NCBI RefSeq assembly: GCF_036320965.1
Contig: NC_092225.1
Span: 56,352,424-56,416,423 of the forward strand
Origin: Panulirus ornatus
Taxonomy: Eukaryota > Arthropoda > Malacostraca > Decapoda > Palinuridae
Direction: 5' to 3'
DNA length: 64,000 nt
The position numbers and the translations under genes are program-made. Below are positions 32,792-44,172 of this stretch, piece after piece. Position 1 is the stretch's first letter; every line of letters starts with the position of its first letter. The notes under the pieces are model-generated. The model saw nothing but the letters and a program-made list of their open reading frames with translations, was not told the DNA's origin and made no database searches.

Positions 32792-33928
32792 ATCCCTGAT
32801 GCAGTGAAGTGACAGTGAGTCACCTTGGTCGCATACTCACTATGAGATGGTGGCGTTCAGAGCAATAATGATGATGATGATGATGACGACTCTTGCCCTG
32901 CTGGCATGGAGGCAAATCTAAGGCCATCTGTTTACTGGCTGATCAGCCCGCGTTCTGTATTGTCTACGCGTGCAGTGCCTGGTGATGGGGAGGTGAGGGA
33001 GGGAGGTCACCTGTGCTGGCGTTGCGTTCATCATGTTCTCCGATACGTCTCGCTAAAGAACGCGTGTATCAGAGTTCAGGAATGGGATCGTAACGTAGGT
33101 GAATCTCCAGTAAGGTAGTTCAGTTGAGGGTTAGGTTCGCATGAATCGTTTCAGGCGATGGTTCTTAACCTGTGAGCCAAAGTTTCCGTCTTTCCCCCAC
33201 TTGGCTCATCGTAAGAGCACATTTTCGTTCGAGTAATGATGGGGGCGTCTGATACCAGCCTTGGTTTCGTCCTAAGCTAAAAAGAAAAATAAAAGGAAGG
33301 CTAGAATCAACTTGTAATATTGGGGATGTCCCATGAAACATGCACAATACAGGACTGGACGACCTAAGACTATGTGATATTGGCCGGGAAAGAGAGATAT
33401 TCTCCGACTGTGAATCCCCGCGTCAGACATTCAGATGTGTTTCCTCCGAGACAAAGAACCAGACAGGGAATACGGGGCTGTGGCGGGCAGGAGGTGCTGA
33501 GAGTAAGGTGAGGGAGCTGAGGTGCATCCCTCCCTCCCTCACACACGGCCCCACTGGTCTCCTTAAACACAAGGATCACCGCGAGCGCCCTCACCGCGTT
33601 TATTTTATCATGCTCTTCAGAATATTGGATTCTCCTGCCTTTGGTATGTTACCTTTAGTCCTACCCAGCGAAAAGGGGTTTAAGAGGGGTGAGGTGGGGA
33701 AGAAGAGGAGGAGGTGGTATGACAAGCTCTGGACGTGGGGAGGATAACACGTAGAGGGGGAGGAAATCTGACGTATTATGGTCAAGGGAGAAATGTCACA
33801 GGGTTGGTTGGATGGACAGAACACTCCATAACGAGTAATACAAACTTCAATTAAAGTCTCGCCATAGAGGAGACTAAAGAGTTACAACAGATGTCTAACA
33901 TTCACAACCTCCTGGTGGTTGTAAACCT
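32790..33928. other. unique DNA, nothing recognised
   Basis: A 135-codon frame (33340-33747) has no recognisable motif. Confidence 0.5.
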
Positions 33929-34736
33929 GATCCTCACGCCAGACAGACCACCACAACTACAGGCAGGATGGTCCTCACGCCAGACAGACCACCATAATTA
34001 GAGGCAAGATGGTCCTCACGCCAGACAGACCACCATAATTAGAGGCAAGATGGTCCTCACGCCAGACAGACCACCATAACTAGAGGCAGGATGGTCCTCA
34101 CGCCAGACAGTCCACCACAACTAGAGACAGGATGGTCCTCACGCCAGACAGACCACCATAACTAGAGACAGGATGGTCCTCATGCCAGACAGACCACCAC
34201 AGCTACAGGCAGGATGGTCCTCACGCCAGACAGACCACCACAACTAGAGACAGGATAGTCCTCACGCCAGACAGACCACCATAATTAGAGGCAAGATGGT
34301 CCTCACGCCAGACAGACCACCATAACTAGAGGCAGGATGGTCCTCACGCCAGACAGTCCACCACAACTAAAGACAGGATGGTCCTCACGCCAGACAGACC
34401 ACCATAACTAGAGGCAGGATGGTCCTCACGCCAGACAGACCACCATAACTAGAGGCAAGATGGTCCTCACGCCAGACAGTCCACCACAACTAGAGACAGG
34501 ATGGTCCTCACGCCAGACAGACCACCATAACTAGAGGCAAGATGGTCCTCACGCCAGACAGTCCACCACAACTAGAGACAGGATGGTCCTCACGCCAGAC
34601 AGACCACCATAATTAGAGGCAAGATGGTCCTCACGCCAGACAGACCACCACAACTAGAGGCAGGATGGTCCTCACGCCAGACAGACCACCATAACTAGAG
34701 GCAGGATGGTCATCACGCCAGACAGTCCACCACAAA
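33929..34736. repeat. 41-bp minisatellite
   Basis: About 20 units with GGTCCTCACGCCAGACAG and ACCACCATAACTAGAGGCA. Two unit types (…CAGACAGACC… and …CAGACAGTCC…) alternate in patterns that suggest multi-unit duplications. Confidence 0.95.
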
Positions 34737-34885
34737 GAAAAAGGCGGACGAAACGGTTAATACAAAATTATCAACTTATCCACTGGGGAATACATGACGC
34801 TAGCTTACCCACTGGGGAATACATGACGCGGTTATACGTGGTCGAGGTGCCCGATGGCGACCGAGGCGGCTCGAGACAGGTGTGA

Positions 34886-35105
34886 GACAGGTGAAGGTTC
34901 ACTGTATCCAGTGATGTCAGGTGGGCTACACCAGCGGGTAGACAGGTGAAGGTTCACTGTATCCAGTGATGTCAGGTGGGCTACACCAGCGGGTAGACAG
35001 GTGAAGGTTCACTGTATCCAGTGATGTCAGGTGGGCTACACCAGCGGGTAGACAGGTGAAGGTTCACTGTATCCAGTGGTGTCAGGTGTGCTACACCAGC
35101 GCGTG
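34886..35105. repeat. 55-bp minisatellite
   Basis: Four units with GACAGGTGAAGGTTCACTG and ATCCAGTGATGTCAGG; spacing of GACAGG is exactly 55 bp. The last unit has two or three changes. A 30-bp duplication (CCACTGGGGAATACATGACG) lies just left at 34778-34830. Confidence 0.9.
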
Positions 35106-35125
35106 CCCTGACCTCCCCACCATAA

Positions 35126-35129
<4 letters not shown>

Positions 35130-35187
<58 letters not shown>
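35130..35187. repeat. (CT)n microsatellite
   Basis: CT run after the 55-bp array. Confidence 0.95.
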
Positions 35188-35188
<1 letters not shown>

Positions 35189-35381
35189 GCCACCTCGTCT
35201 TCTCCTCTTCTTCACTGCTGCTCTTCCCACTTACCACTGACTTCCCGCGCCATTCTCTCCTCCCTCGTAAAATCTTCCTTACTGTCTCCTTACGTACTCT
35301 CCTTCCCGCTCACTCCTTCACCCTCATCTCTCCCACACTCCAATGAAAATTTGTGTACGGGTGAATTGACACATTCTTCTA

Positions 35382-35562
35382 TAATAATAGTGATAATAAT
35401 GATAATAATAATAACAGTAAAAACGATAATAATGATAAGATAGTAATAATATTAATAATAATAATAATAATAACAAATAATAATAATAACAGTAAAAACA
35501 ATAATAATAATAATAATAACAATAATGATAATGATAATAATAATGATAATGACAAAAATTAT
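35382..35562. repeat. (AAT)n-rich tract
   Basis: Interrupted AAT/GATAAT units over 180 bp. Confidence 0.9.
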
Positions 35563-36007
35563 TTACACTCGGTTAACATCACGTTTTCTCTGCTCAGTTG
35601 ACGGGATCACTTTACCAGGCGTGAGGCGAGCCGTCGCTGGCTGGCTGAGAGCGAGAGACGATCTAGCCATAACTGAGTCCGGGAAGCCTTCTTCAGGAGA
35701 GGGATGTAAGCATTAATGTCCACACAGTGATGCCTCCTGGCCATACGGAGGAGAACCAGGTCAAGCGAAGCAAATTATATTCTAAGGACACCTGACGATC
35801 GACTCTTTGAGATCATTAACTCAATGCTCCTAGAGCGCCGCAGGTAGTGTGGAAAGATTACTGGGAGTCTGAACTTATACAAGAGAGGGGAATAGAACTT
35901 ATCAAATGTCTAATGTAAATTACAATTGTAAACGTACGTTATGATCTATCTATCCTTGTGACGTCGTGTGATAGACACATCTGCCGGGCGAGCGTTGATA
36001 ATCCGCA
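35563..36007. other. unique DNA, nothing recognised
   Basis: No credible coding or structural feature. Confidence 0.6.
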
Positions 36008-36024
36008 ATATTCTAGGACGGATC

Positions 36025-36105
<81 letters not shown>

Positions 36106-36641
36106 AGGGTAGTGAGTGGTGGGATGAAGAAGTAAGATTATCAGTGAAAGAGAAGAGAGAGGCATCCGGACGATTTTTGCAGGGAAATAATGTAAATGAG
36201 TGGGAGATGTATAAAAGAAAGAGCCAGGAGGTCAAGAGAAAAGTGCAAGAGGTGAAAAAGAGGGAAAATGAGAGTTGGGGTGAGAGAGTATCATTAAATT
36301 TTAGGGAGAATAAAAAGATGTTTTGGAAGGAAGTAAATAAAGTGCGTAAGACAGGGGAACAAATGGGAACTTCAGTGAAGGGGGCTAATGCGGGGGTGAT
36401 AACAAGTAGTGGTGATGTGAGAAGGAGATGGAGTGAGTATTTTGAAGGTTTGTTGAATGTGTTTGATGATAGAGTGGCAGATATAGGGTGTTTTGGTCGA
36501 GGTGGTGTGCGAAGTGAGCGGGTTAGGGAAAATAATTTGGTAAACAGAGAAGAGGTAGTAAAAGCTTTGCGGAAGATGAAAGCCGGCAAGGCAGCGGGTT
36601 TAGATGGTACTGCAGTGGAATTTATTAAAAAAGGGGGGTGA
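35958..36641 (+). pseudogene. linker and RT N-terminus of LINE copy 6
   Basis: Only the part from about 36103 is element-derived; the start of the frame (to about residue 48) is flanking DNA and (TA)n. The element part has a WWDEE motif and a Lys/Glu-rich, probably helical stretch, followed by the fingers start NREEVVKALRKMKAGKAAGLDG. The same motif starts the RT of copy 1 near 10465. The frame stops at a +1 G shift in a homopolymer, after which the RT continues in another frame. Confidence 0.65.
36008..36102. repeat. (TA)n microsatellite
   Basis: Directly precedes the 5' end of LINE copy 6. Confidence 0.95.
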
Positions 36642-37008
36642 CTGTATTGTTGACTGGTTGGTAAGGTTATCTAATGTATGTATGATTCATGGTGAGGTGC
36701 CTGAGGATTGGCGGAATGCTTGCATAGTGCCATTGTACAAAGGCAAAGGGGACAAAGGTGAGTGCTCAAATTACAGAGGTATAAGTTTGTTGAGTATTCC
36801 TGGTAAATTATATGGGAGGGTATTGATTGAGAAGGTGAAGGCATGTACAGAGCATCAGATTGGGGAAGAGCAGTGTGGTTTCAGAAGTGGTAGAGGATGT
36901 GTGGATCAGGGGTTCGCTATGAAGAATGTAAGTGAGAAATACTTAGAAAAGCAAATGGATTTGTATGTAGCATTTATGGATATGGAGCAGGCATATGATA
37001 AGAGTTGA
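36604..37008 (+). pseudogene. RT fingers/motif A segment of LINE copy 6
   Basis: The frame carries the fingers motif CSNYRGISLLSIPGK and FRSGRGCVDQ, and reaches motif A (VAFMDMEQAYDKS), where an extra A shifts the frame. The first few codons before GGDCIVDW are out of frame with the element. Confidence 0.65.
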
Positions 37009-37957
37009 TAGAGATGCTCTGTGGAAGGTTTTAAGAATATACGGTGTGGGAGGCAAGTTGTTAGAAGCAGTGAAAAGTTTTTATCGAGGATGTAATGCAT
37101 GTGTACGTGTAGGAAGAGAGGAAAGTGATTGGTTCTCAGTGAATGTAGGTTTGCGGCAGGGGTGTGTGATGTCTCCATGGTTGTTTAATTTGTATATGGA
37201 TGGGGTTGTTAGGGAGGTGAATGCAAGAGTTTTGGAAAGAGGGGCAAGTATGCAGTCTGTTCTGGATGAGAGAGCTTGGGAAGTGAGTCAGTTGTTGTCC
37301 GCTGATGATACAGCGCTGGTGGCTGATTCATGTGAGAAACTACAGAAGCTGGTGACTGAGTTTGGTAAAGTGTGTGCAAGAAGAAAGTTGAGAGTAAATG
37401 TGAATAAGAGCAAGGTTATTAGGTACAGTAGAGTTGAGGGTCAAGTCAATTGGGAGGTAAGTTTGAATGGAGAAAAACTGGAGGAAGTGAAGTGTTTTAG
37501 ATATCTGGGAGTGGATTTGGCAGCGGATGGAACCATGGAAGCGGAAGTGAATCACAGGGTGGGGGAGGGGGCGAAAATTCTGGGAGCCTTGAAGAATGTG
37601 TGGAAGTCGAGAACATTATCTCGGAAAGCAAAAATGGGTATGTTTGAAGGAATAGTGGTTCCAACAATACTGTATGGTTGCGAGGCGTGGGCTATGGATA
37701 GAGTTGTGCGCAGGAGGGTGGATGTGCTGGAAATGAGATGTTTGAGGCCAATATATGGTGTGAGGTGGTTTGATCGAGTAAGTAATGTAAGGGTAAGAGA
37801 GATGTCTGGTAATAAAAAGAGTGTGGTTGAGAGAGCAGAAAAGGGTGTTTTGAAATGGTTTGGTCATATAGAGAGAATGAGTGAGGAAAGATTGACAAAG
37901 AGGATATATGTGTCAGAGGTGAAGGGAACGAGGAGAAGTGGGAGACCAAATTGGTAG
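36995..37957 (+). pseudogene. RT motif B to C-terminus of LINE copy 6
   Basis: This frame resumes the RT after the second frameshift. It has motif B (LRQGCVMSP), a damaged motif C (LLSADDTALVA; Phe to Ser before the two Asp), FRYLGVDLAADG and the C-terminal block up to RSGRPNW, where a stop and a shift end it. The three frames of this copy together make it inactive. Confidence 0.65.
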
Positions 37958-38233
37958 CTGGAAAGATGGAGTGAAAAAGATTTTGAGTGATCGGTGCCTG
38001 AACATGCAGGAGGGTGAAAGGCGTGCAAGGAATAGAGTGAATTGGAACGATGTGGTATACCGGGGTCGACGTGCTGTCAATGGATTGAACCAGGGCATGT
38101 GAAGCGTCTGGGGTAAACCATGGAAAGTTCTGTGGGGCCTGGATGTGGAAAGGGAGCAGTGGTTTCGGTGCATCATTACATGACAGCTAGAGACTGAGTG
38201 TGAACGAATGGGGCCTTTGTTGTCTTTTCCTAG

Positions 38234-38292
38234 CGCTACCTCGCACACATGAGGGGGGAGGGGGTTGTTATTTCATGTGTGGCGAGGTGGCG
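38234..38292 (+). other. stem-loop in LINE 3' tail (copy 6)
   Basis: CGCTACCTCGC plus ACACATGA (38234-38252) can pair with TCATGTGT plus GGCGAGGTGGCG (38273-38292) around a G-rich loop. Equivalent arms occur at 29785-29844 and, on the minus strand, 3364-3416, where an A-to-G change in the 3' arm converts U-A to a U-G pair without breaking the stem. A structured 3' end is often what a LINE RT recognises; the role here is inferred. Confidence 0.6.
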
Positions 38293-38508
38293 ATGGGAAT
38301 GAATCAGGGCAGACAGTATGAATTATGTACATGTGTATATATGTATATGTCTGTGTGTGTATATATATATGTATACATTGAGATGTATAGGTATGCATTT
38401 TTTGCGTGTGTGGACGTGTATGTATATACATGTGTATGTGGGTGGGTTGGGCCATTCTTTCGTTTGTTTCCTTGCGCTACCTCGCTAACGCGGGAGACAG
38501 CGACAAAG

Positions 38509-38511
<3 letters not shown>

Positions 38512-38573
<62 letters not shown>
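38512..38573. repeat. (TA)n microsatellite
   Basis: 3' end of LINE copy 6. Confidence 0.95.
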
Positions 38574-38576
<3 letters not shown>

Positions 38577-38795
38577 CACATCACAAAAACTCGGCATCGC
38601 TACAGCCTATCAGACTTGTGTATAGAAGTGTGACGGCAAAAAACAAGGGCCATGTACTTAAATGTCGACGTCCCGGCTCTTGACTTGGTTATATGTTTAA
38701 GCAACATGATGGGGAGTGACTGGAAGGTCCTTCTTTTATTAAGTCATGAAGAAATGAATTCGTGATAACATCGGGCGCAGAACTGCGCCAGCGCT

Positions 38796-38809
38796 CGAGC
38801 GAGCGAGCG

Positions 38810-38877
<68 letters not shown>
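38796..38877. repeat. (GCGA)n(GA)n microsatellite
   Basis: GCGA units grade into a GA run. Confidence 0.95.
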
Positions 38878-38881
<4 letters not shown>

Positions 38882-39236
38882 GCCAGGGTGACCAACCATG
38901 CGTATGTACGTTTTCTACCAACATCCAGAAATAAGACGACAGATCAGCGCCTGCTAAAACGTGAGTATTGTTGGCCTCCCACTCCGTAACAGAGACCTGC
39001 GGTTCATGCTATGGTGTATCTTTTCGCGGTCTTTATCCACGCAGGGGAGAGTGAGTGAGTATGTTGCACCGTAACGACATGTGTTCCAATCACTCTGATG
39101 AACGTTCAAAGTTCCTCCCTTACACAGAACCGTACCTTCCGCTTCGTTCCGGAAGTAACAGACGACATACGTCTGGCCGCGGGCCCCCGAGTCACTGTCA
39201 GCAACGGAAGACCCAAATAGCGTTTATCAGGCTGTT
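38878..39236. other. unique DNA, nothing recognised
   Basis: No credible coding or structural feature. Confidence 0.6.
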
Positions 39237-39545
39237 GACTCGACCAGCCAGCTGGTCGGGAGCCCACAGTAACAACAGAGAGACTGGGTAACAGACGTCA
39301 GGCCGGAGGCTCCACCAGGACCTGCCTGGGGCCACAGTAGCAACAGAGAGACTGGGTAACACACGTCAGGCCGGAGGCTCCACCAGGACCTGCCTGGGGC
39401 CACAGTAACAACAGAGAGACTGGGTAACACACGTCAGGCCGGAGGCTCCACCAGGACCTGCCTGGGGCCACAGTAGCAACGGAGGACCTGGATAACATAC
39501 ATCGGGCCGTAACCTCCACCAGTTGCAGTTCAGGGCCACAAAGGT
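39237..39545. repeat. 68-bp minisatellite
   Basis: About 4.5 units with CCACAGTAGCAACAGAGAG and CGGAGGCTCCACCAGGACC; the last unit is diverged. Confidence 0.85.
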
Positions 39546-40100
39546 AGGGCAAAAACCCGATAACATCTGGCCATACACCCCACCAGGAGGCGTTTGCAAT
39601 CTAATACACAGGGCCGCACTCGTTTCTCTTACTTCGGGATGGCCCTCAATCCGTTAGGCACTTGTGAGTGTGAACACTATAAAACATTTCTTTAGAATAT
39701 GGAAAGGTAATTCTATATATGCCCCACAAACAAACGAGCATAAATAGAATTCAAAGATAAAATTCTTGGGTTCTAATCGAACTAGACTGAATCTTTCTTT
39801 GGGTGTTTGTTTAGCGTTGAACGCCCCTACCCAGATCTGTCCTGATAACGTCCACTGCCTTGAAACTATGACCATCAGATACCTCGATAGTGGCCGTGGT
39901 AGTAAACTCGCCTCTTCACGATGGCTTCCTTTACACCTCCCGCCGTCAGGAGCACCGCTCGCCAACCCCCTCACATAAACCTCTCAGTCGACAAAAGTCC
40001 TTTTATTCTTGAACCAGCGATTCCATCTGGCCGGCCAACTGCCTCACAATGTATGTCAGACGACAAGAACGACCCGCAAGGGATGATGCTGTTGGTAGTA

Positions 40101-40103
<3 letters not shown>
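39546..40103. other. unique DNA, nothing recognised
   Basis: Short frames only. Confidence 0.55.

Positions 40104-40166
<63 letters not shown>
40104..40166. repeat. (CT)n microsatellite
   Basis: 63-bp CT run. Confidence 0.95.
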
Positions 40167-40167
<1 letters not shown>

Positions 40168-40919
40168 GTTGAGTCTGACAGCCGACCTGCGTGAGGCTGG
40201 GAGCAACATGCTCCTCCAAATTTGATGAAATTGTCGTGCTGGAGTTTGATTGGTTACTGATCACTAGCCACGTTATGAATGCTGCTGGAATGTCCAATAT
40301 GCACCATGTGCCTCTACTGGTGTTCATGGCTACCCATTCTATCTATATATCTATCTATCTATGGGTCTCTCAGGTAACTCTAATTATTCTGAGAACATCA
40401 TCACTGATCATTCCTCTCCGTGTGCCATAGTGCAGAACACGGCTGATGGTCGTCCCGTAATAACTACGGTAAACAATGCGTCCATAGGGGCACTCGAGGT
40501 GGTCGTGGTGCTTCATTGTTTACCGAGCAAACAAGCGTTCAGTTCCATCCTCCATCATCAAAGCATCGTGCAGTAAAGGCATTTGTTAATGGGATCAGAC
40601 ACCTTTTAGGGGAAGACTTCGCTGTGGGTTTATGGTCTTTCCTCGTATGCTTTAAAACTCGTATCGAAATAGGTAATCAATGACAATATTCCCCCTAAAA
40701 CTAAATTCTTCAAATATATAACCAAAAGGAACAAAAATCTATAAACGAGAAATATCAAATACTTTTCGCCTCTTGCAAGGTTGAAATATACTCTCATACA
40801 GGGAAACGTACGTATCAATGAGGCAATGCTCGAAATATCATATCATTGCTGCTCATATCCCTCACGAAACTGAATGACGAAAACATTCTTCTCATACACT
40901 GTTACGCATGGAAACATAG
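40167..40919. other. unique DNA, nothing recognised
   Basis: A small TCTA run near 40340. Confidence 0.6.

Positions 40920-40975
<56 letters not shown>
40920..40975. repeat. (GT)n microsatellite
   Basis: 56-bp GT run. Confidence 0.95.
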
Positions 40976-40977
<2 letters not shown>

Positions 40978-41460
40978 TTAATATATGTGTTTTGTTCCTT
41001 CTATCTTAGTGTTAGCATGCGTATGTAGATGTCATCGTGTTCGCATGTTTACCTTCTACGGCTCATGTCAACCTTACCCAACATATCATAGGCTGCAGTC
41101 ACTGTCTATTACGAGTTATCGATCCTTCTATCCAGCAGATTTAAACGGTGCCTGGATTACGCGGATAATTAGACAGGTGTAATGGGAATCAAGATTTACC
41201 AGAGGATACAAAATGACTTCTAAGCAATCTCCATACAGAGGAGGGTGATCCAATATCCACAGAACATTCACATACCGCACACCGCGGTGCACCTGGTCAA
41301 GGCAGAGGCAGGAATCATGTGCTTTAGAGGGACCTTGGCCGGCCAAGCATGAGCTACGACGCTACAACTCTCATTACTCCCACATTACCCCTGTCCTGCT
41401 ACTGCCTTTATGTGAGGAATGTAGTTACGGCCTCTGTAGAGTGAGGTGGGGTGGGGAGCA
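40976..41460. other. unique DNA, nothing recognised
   Basis: No credible coding or structural feature. Confidence 0.6.
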
Positions 41461-42102
41461 CTGAGGGTCGTGTGTGGTGGTACAGACACCAGTTCTGAGG
41501 GTCGTGTGTGGTGGTACAGACACCAGTTCTGAGGGTCGTGTGTGCGGTGGTACAGACACCAGTTCTGAGGGTCGTGTGTGTGGTGGTACAGACACCAGTT
41601 CTGAGGGTCGTGTGTGTGGTGGTACAGACACCAGTTCTGAGGGTCATGTGTGGTGGTACAGACACCAGTTCTGAGGGTCGTGTGTGTGGTGGTACAGACA
41701 CCAGTCCTGAGGGTCGTGTGTGGTGGTACAGACACCAGTTCTGAGGGTCGTGTGTGTGGTGGTACAGACACCAGTTCTGAGGGTCGTGTGTGTGTGATGG
41801 TACAGACACCAGTTCTGAGGGTCATGTGTGGTGGTGGTACAGACACCAGTTCTGAGGGTCATGTGTGGTGGTACAGACACCAGTTCTGAGGGTCGTGTGT
41901 GGTGGTACAGACACCGGTTCTGAGGGTCGTGTGTGTGGTGGTACAGACACCAGTTCTGAGGGTCATGTGTGGTGGTGGTACAGACACTAGTTCTGAGGGT
42001 CGTGTGTGGTGGTACAGACACCAGTTCTGAGGGTCGTGTGTGGTGGTACAGACACCAGTTCTGAGGGTCGTGTGTGGTGGTACAGACATCAGTTCTGAGG
42101 GT
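41461..42102. repeat. 34-39-bp minisatellite
   Basis: About 18 units with GGTGGTACAGACACCAG and TTCTGAGGGTCGTGTG. Length varies through the GT-rich linker. Several overlapping open frames on both strands are repeat artefacts. Confidence 0.95.
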
Positions 42103-43984
42103 TTCGTGCGTTGCTCCCTCTCCCTCTCCCCCAGTTTCCATGAACTCCCGCCCCCACATCCCGTCCACACTCTTGTCCGCCCACCTCTCCATCTGTCACG
42201 GGCAGATATTATTCTCACAGATGCCTCGTAACGTTCACGGAATCTCTGACAATCCTTCTCCAGCTTCTCCAGGGATCAGGAGATCATGTCTCTTTGTTCC
42301 TTCATGCTCGACCTTTTTATGTTACTTTATTTTCTTTCTTTCACAATTCCATCTTATAAACTTAAAACATCTACGTATGTCTCTGGGTTCGTGCGCTATT
42401 TTTCAGACATTTCTTTTGAGGTTATAAGAAAGTTTTTTTTTTCTTTTCCTTTCAGTACATTTAATTATACTGTAATATACTAGCATAGTCAGGTGCTTAA
42501 AAGCAAGATTAATACCTATTCTTGTCCCCACCTCCCATTTTCTTCAAGACCTGTGCGTAGTGCACACCTTCCTTTTCTAATTCGTCTTCCATTAGTCCTC
42601 TCCGTTTAACACACTCCAGCTCATCTCTCAAGTCTCCCATACTGCACCTTCCAGTGTTCCAGGAGCTCTACTTGAGCTCAAACTGGATTTCTAGAATCAA
42701 TGCTGTGCAGAGTAAAGTGAATCATTTAACATCTAGATGACGCTAGATAATGCTCCACGGAGAAGAGAAAGAGAAATAAGGTCGATGGTGTAACTCGGGC
42801 TATCAATATCCTTTGTCACTCCTTCGTGAAAGACCCTTACAAGTCAGAAACAAAAAAGGTTTGCTCCAGTCACTGGACTCATATCGGCTACATTGCCTCA
42901 ACTAGTCACGTCAGGCATTTGCCTCAACAGGAATAAAGCCTGACTGAATGTTCAAATGCTCACCACACTCACTCCTCCTATACGTCTCAAAACAGTGTCA
43001 AAAGTAGTAAAATCAAACCATTCATTCGTAACATTTCCTCCCTTTCCTTATTGACAGTACGGAGTTCCCCCCATGATACTCACTGATCCACTATAATTTC
43101 CAGGTAATTAGGGACACAAACGGAAAAGAGGGAGTGAAAAACGGTGACCCGTTTTATCAACTGCAAAATTAGTTCGGACGTTGAACTCGACATTCTGACA
43201 TACCGAGAGATTTCCCAGCTTTCCTGAGTTAATATCACAAGAGTAGAAATGCAGATCGACAGATATGCAAATTCTATATAATTAGGTAGTGTAGGAGGGA
43301 GCGAGGTACAACATGGAGAGTGAGGAAGCGCCAGATTGTCAGGAGAGGGTAACACAGGCAGGTCCATAAGGTTACATTTACTCTACGGAGTAAGAAGCCT
43401 CTGGTCGACAGATTAATGTAGGTCAGGGAAGTCGGCAAATTAGATCCGTAACTTTGTGGGCATCTCACTAGACTGCTACCAGATGACAATGGCTTTCAAA
43501 GGAGGTTAATCATCTGAGAATGGGATGTTGAAGGGATCCTGGAGACTCTAAGTGTTAATGAAGTTAAAAGACAGGTGTGAGAGAGAACCCCCGAAGACCA
43601 AACAAGGCATGAATGTGCTATCAAACTCGGGGCTTTTTTACATAAAGGTGATGTAAGGTGTTGTTCGAACGCCTGAGGCCACACCAGAGTCGACAAATTC
43701 TCAGAGAGGAGATGGGAGCAGTGAGATGATGGGTTTGGATCTACAAGTACGAAAACAATTCCTTATATCATGATCTAACGTGTATATGTATGTCTAACGT
43801 ACTATACCCAGTGGTAAGAGAGCTATCGGCACGATAAGCAAGAGTTGTATACGAAAAACTTTCCAACACAGGAGGGTTCACAACGACGATCAAGATAAAG
43901 GGAAACAAAAATCGTCTCATTCAAGGCAGCAACAGGAATGACAGTGGTCTTAACACTTCTGTTACCGAGATTCTACACACAGTC
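42103..43984. other. unique DNA, nothing recognised
   Basis: Nearly 1.9 kb of complex sequence without repeats; frames under 120 codons, none recognised. Confidence 0.5.
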
Positions 43985-44128
43985 CCATGGCCAGTAAAGA
44001 TTGCACATACGGTTTCTGTGCATCACACCAGAAGCTCGAGAATGGATGTGAGCGGATGTGGCCATTCTTCGTCTGTTCCTGGCGCAACCTCGCTAACGCG
44101 TGAAATAGCGACCAAGGATGGGAAAGAA

Positions 44129-44130
<2 letters not shown>
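43985..44130 (+). mobile_element. LINE 3'-tail fragment, alternative tail subfamily
   Basis: It reads 'ggtttctgtgcatcacacc', 'gaatggatgtgagcgg' and 'ctggcgcaacctcgctaacg', ending 'gtgaaatagcgaccaag' before a (TA)n tract. The same variant tail is attached to RT sequence in the inverted copy at 12.2 kb, which ties this fragment to the LINE family. Confidence 0.6.

Positions 44131-44171
<41 letters not shown>
44131..44171. repeat. (TA)n microsatellite
   Basis: 3' end of the variant LINE tail. Confidence 0.95.

Positions 44172-44172
<1 letters not shown>

Larger units (their letters stand above)
36103..38511 (+). mobile_element. RTE-like LINE, longest copy 6, decayed
   Basis: This is the longest copy. 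It starts after a (TA)n tract with a region upstream of the RT (a basic, coiled stretch containing WWDEEVRLSVKEKRE and ENKKMFWKEVNKVR), continues through the whole RT and ends with the long tail at another (TA)n. Frame damage includes one extra G in the G-run at 36634-36639, one extra A near 37001 (GCATATGATAAGAG), and a shift and stop near 37955 inside GRPNW. Motif C reads SADD instead of FADD. The endonuclease is absent even here. The tail stem-loop lies at 38234-38292. Confidence 0.85.

Noticed and set aside
41385..42218. Histidine/threonine repeat proteins
   Set aside because: Frames through the 34-39-bp minisatellite on both strands.
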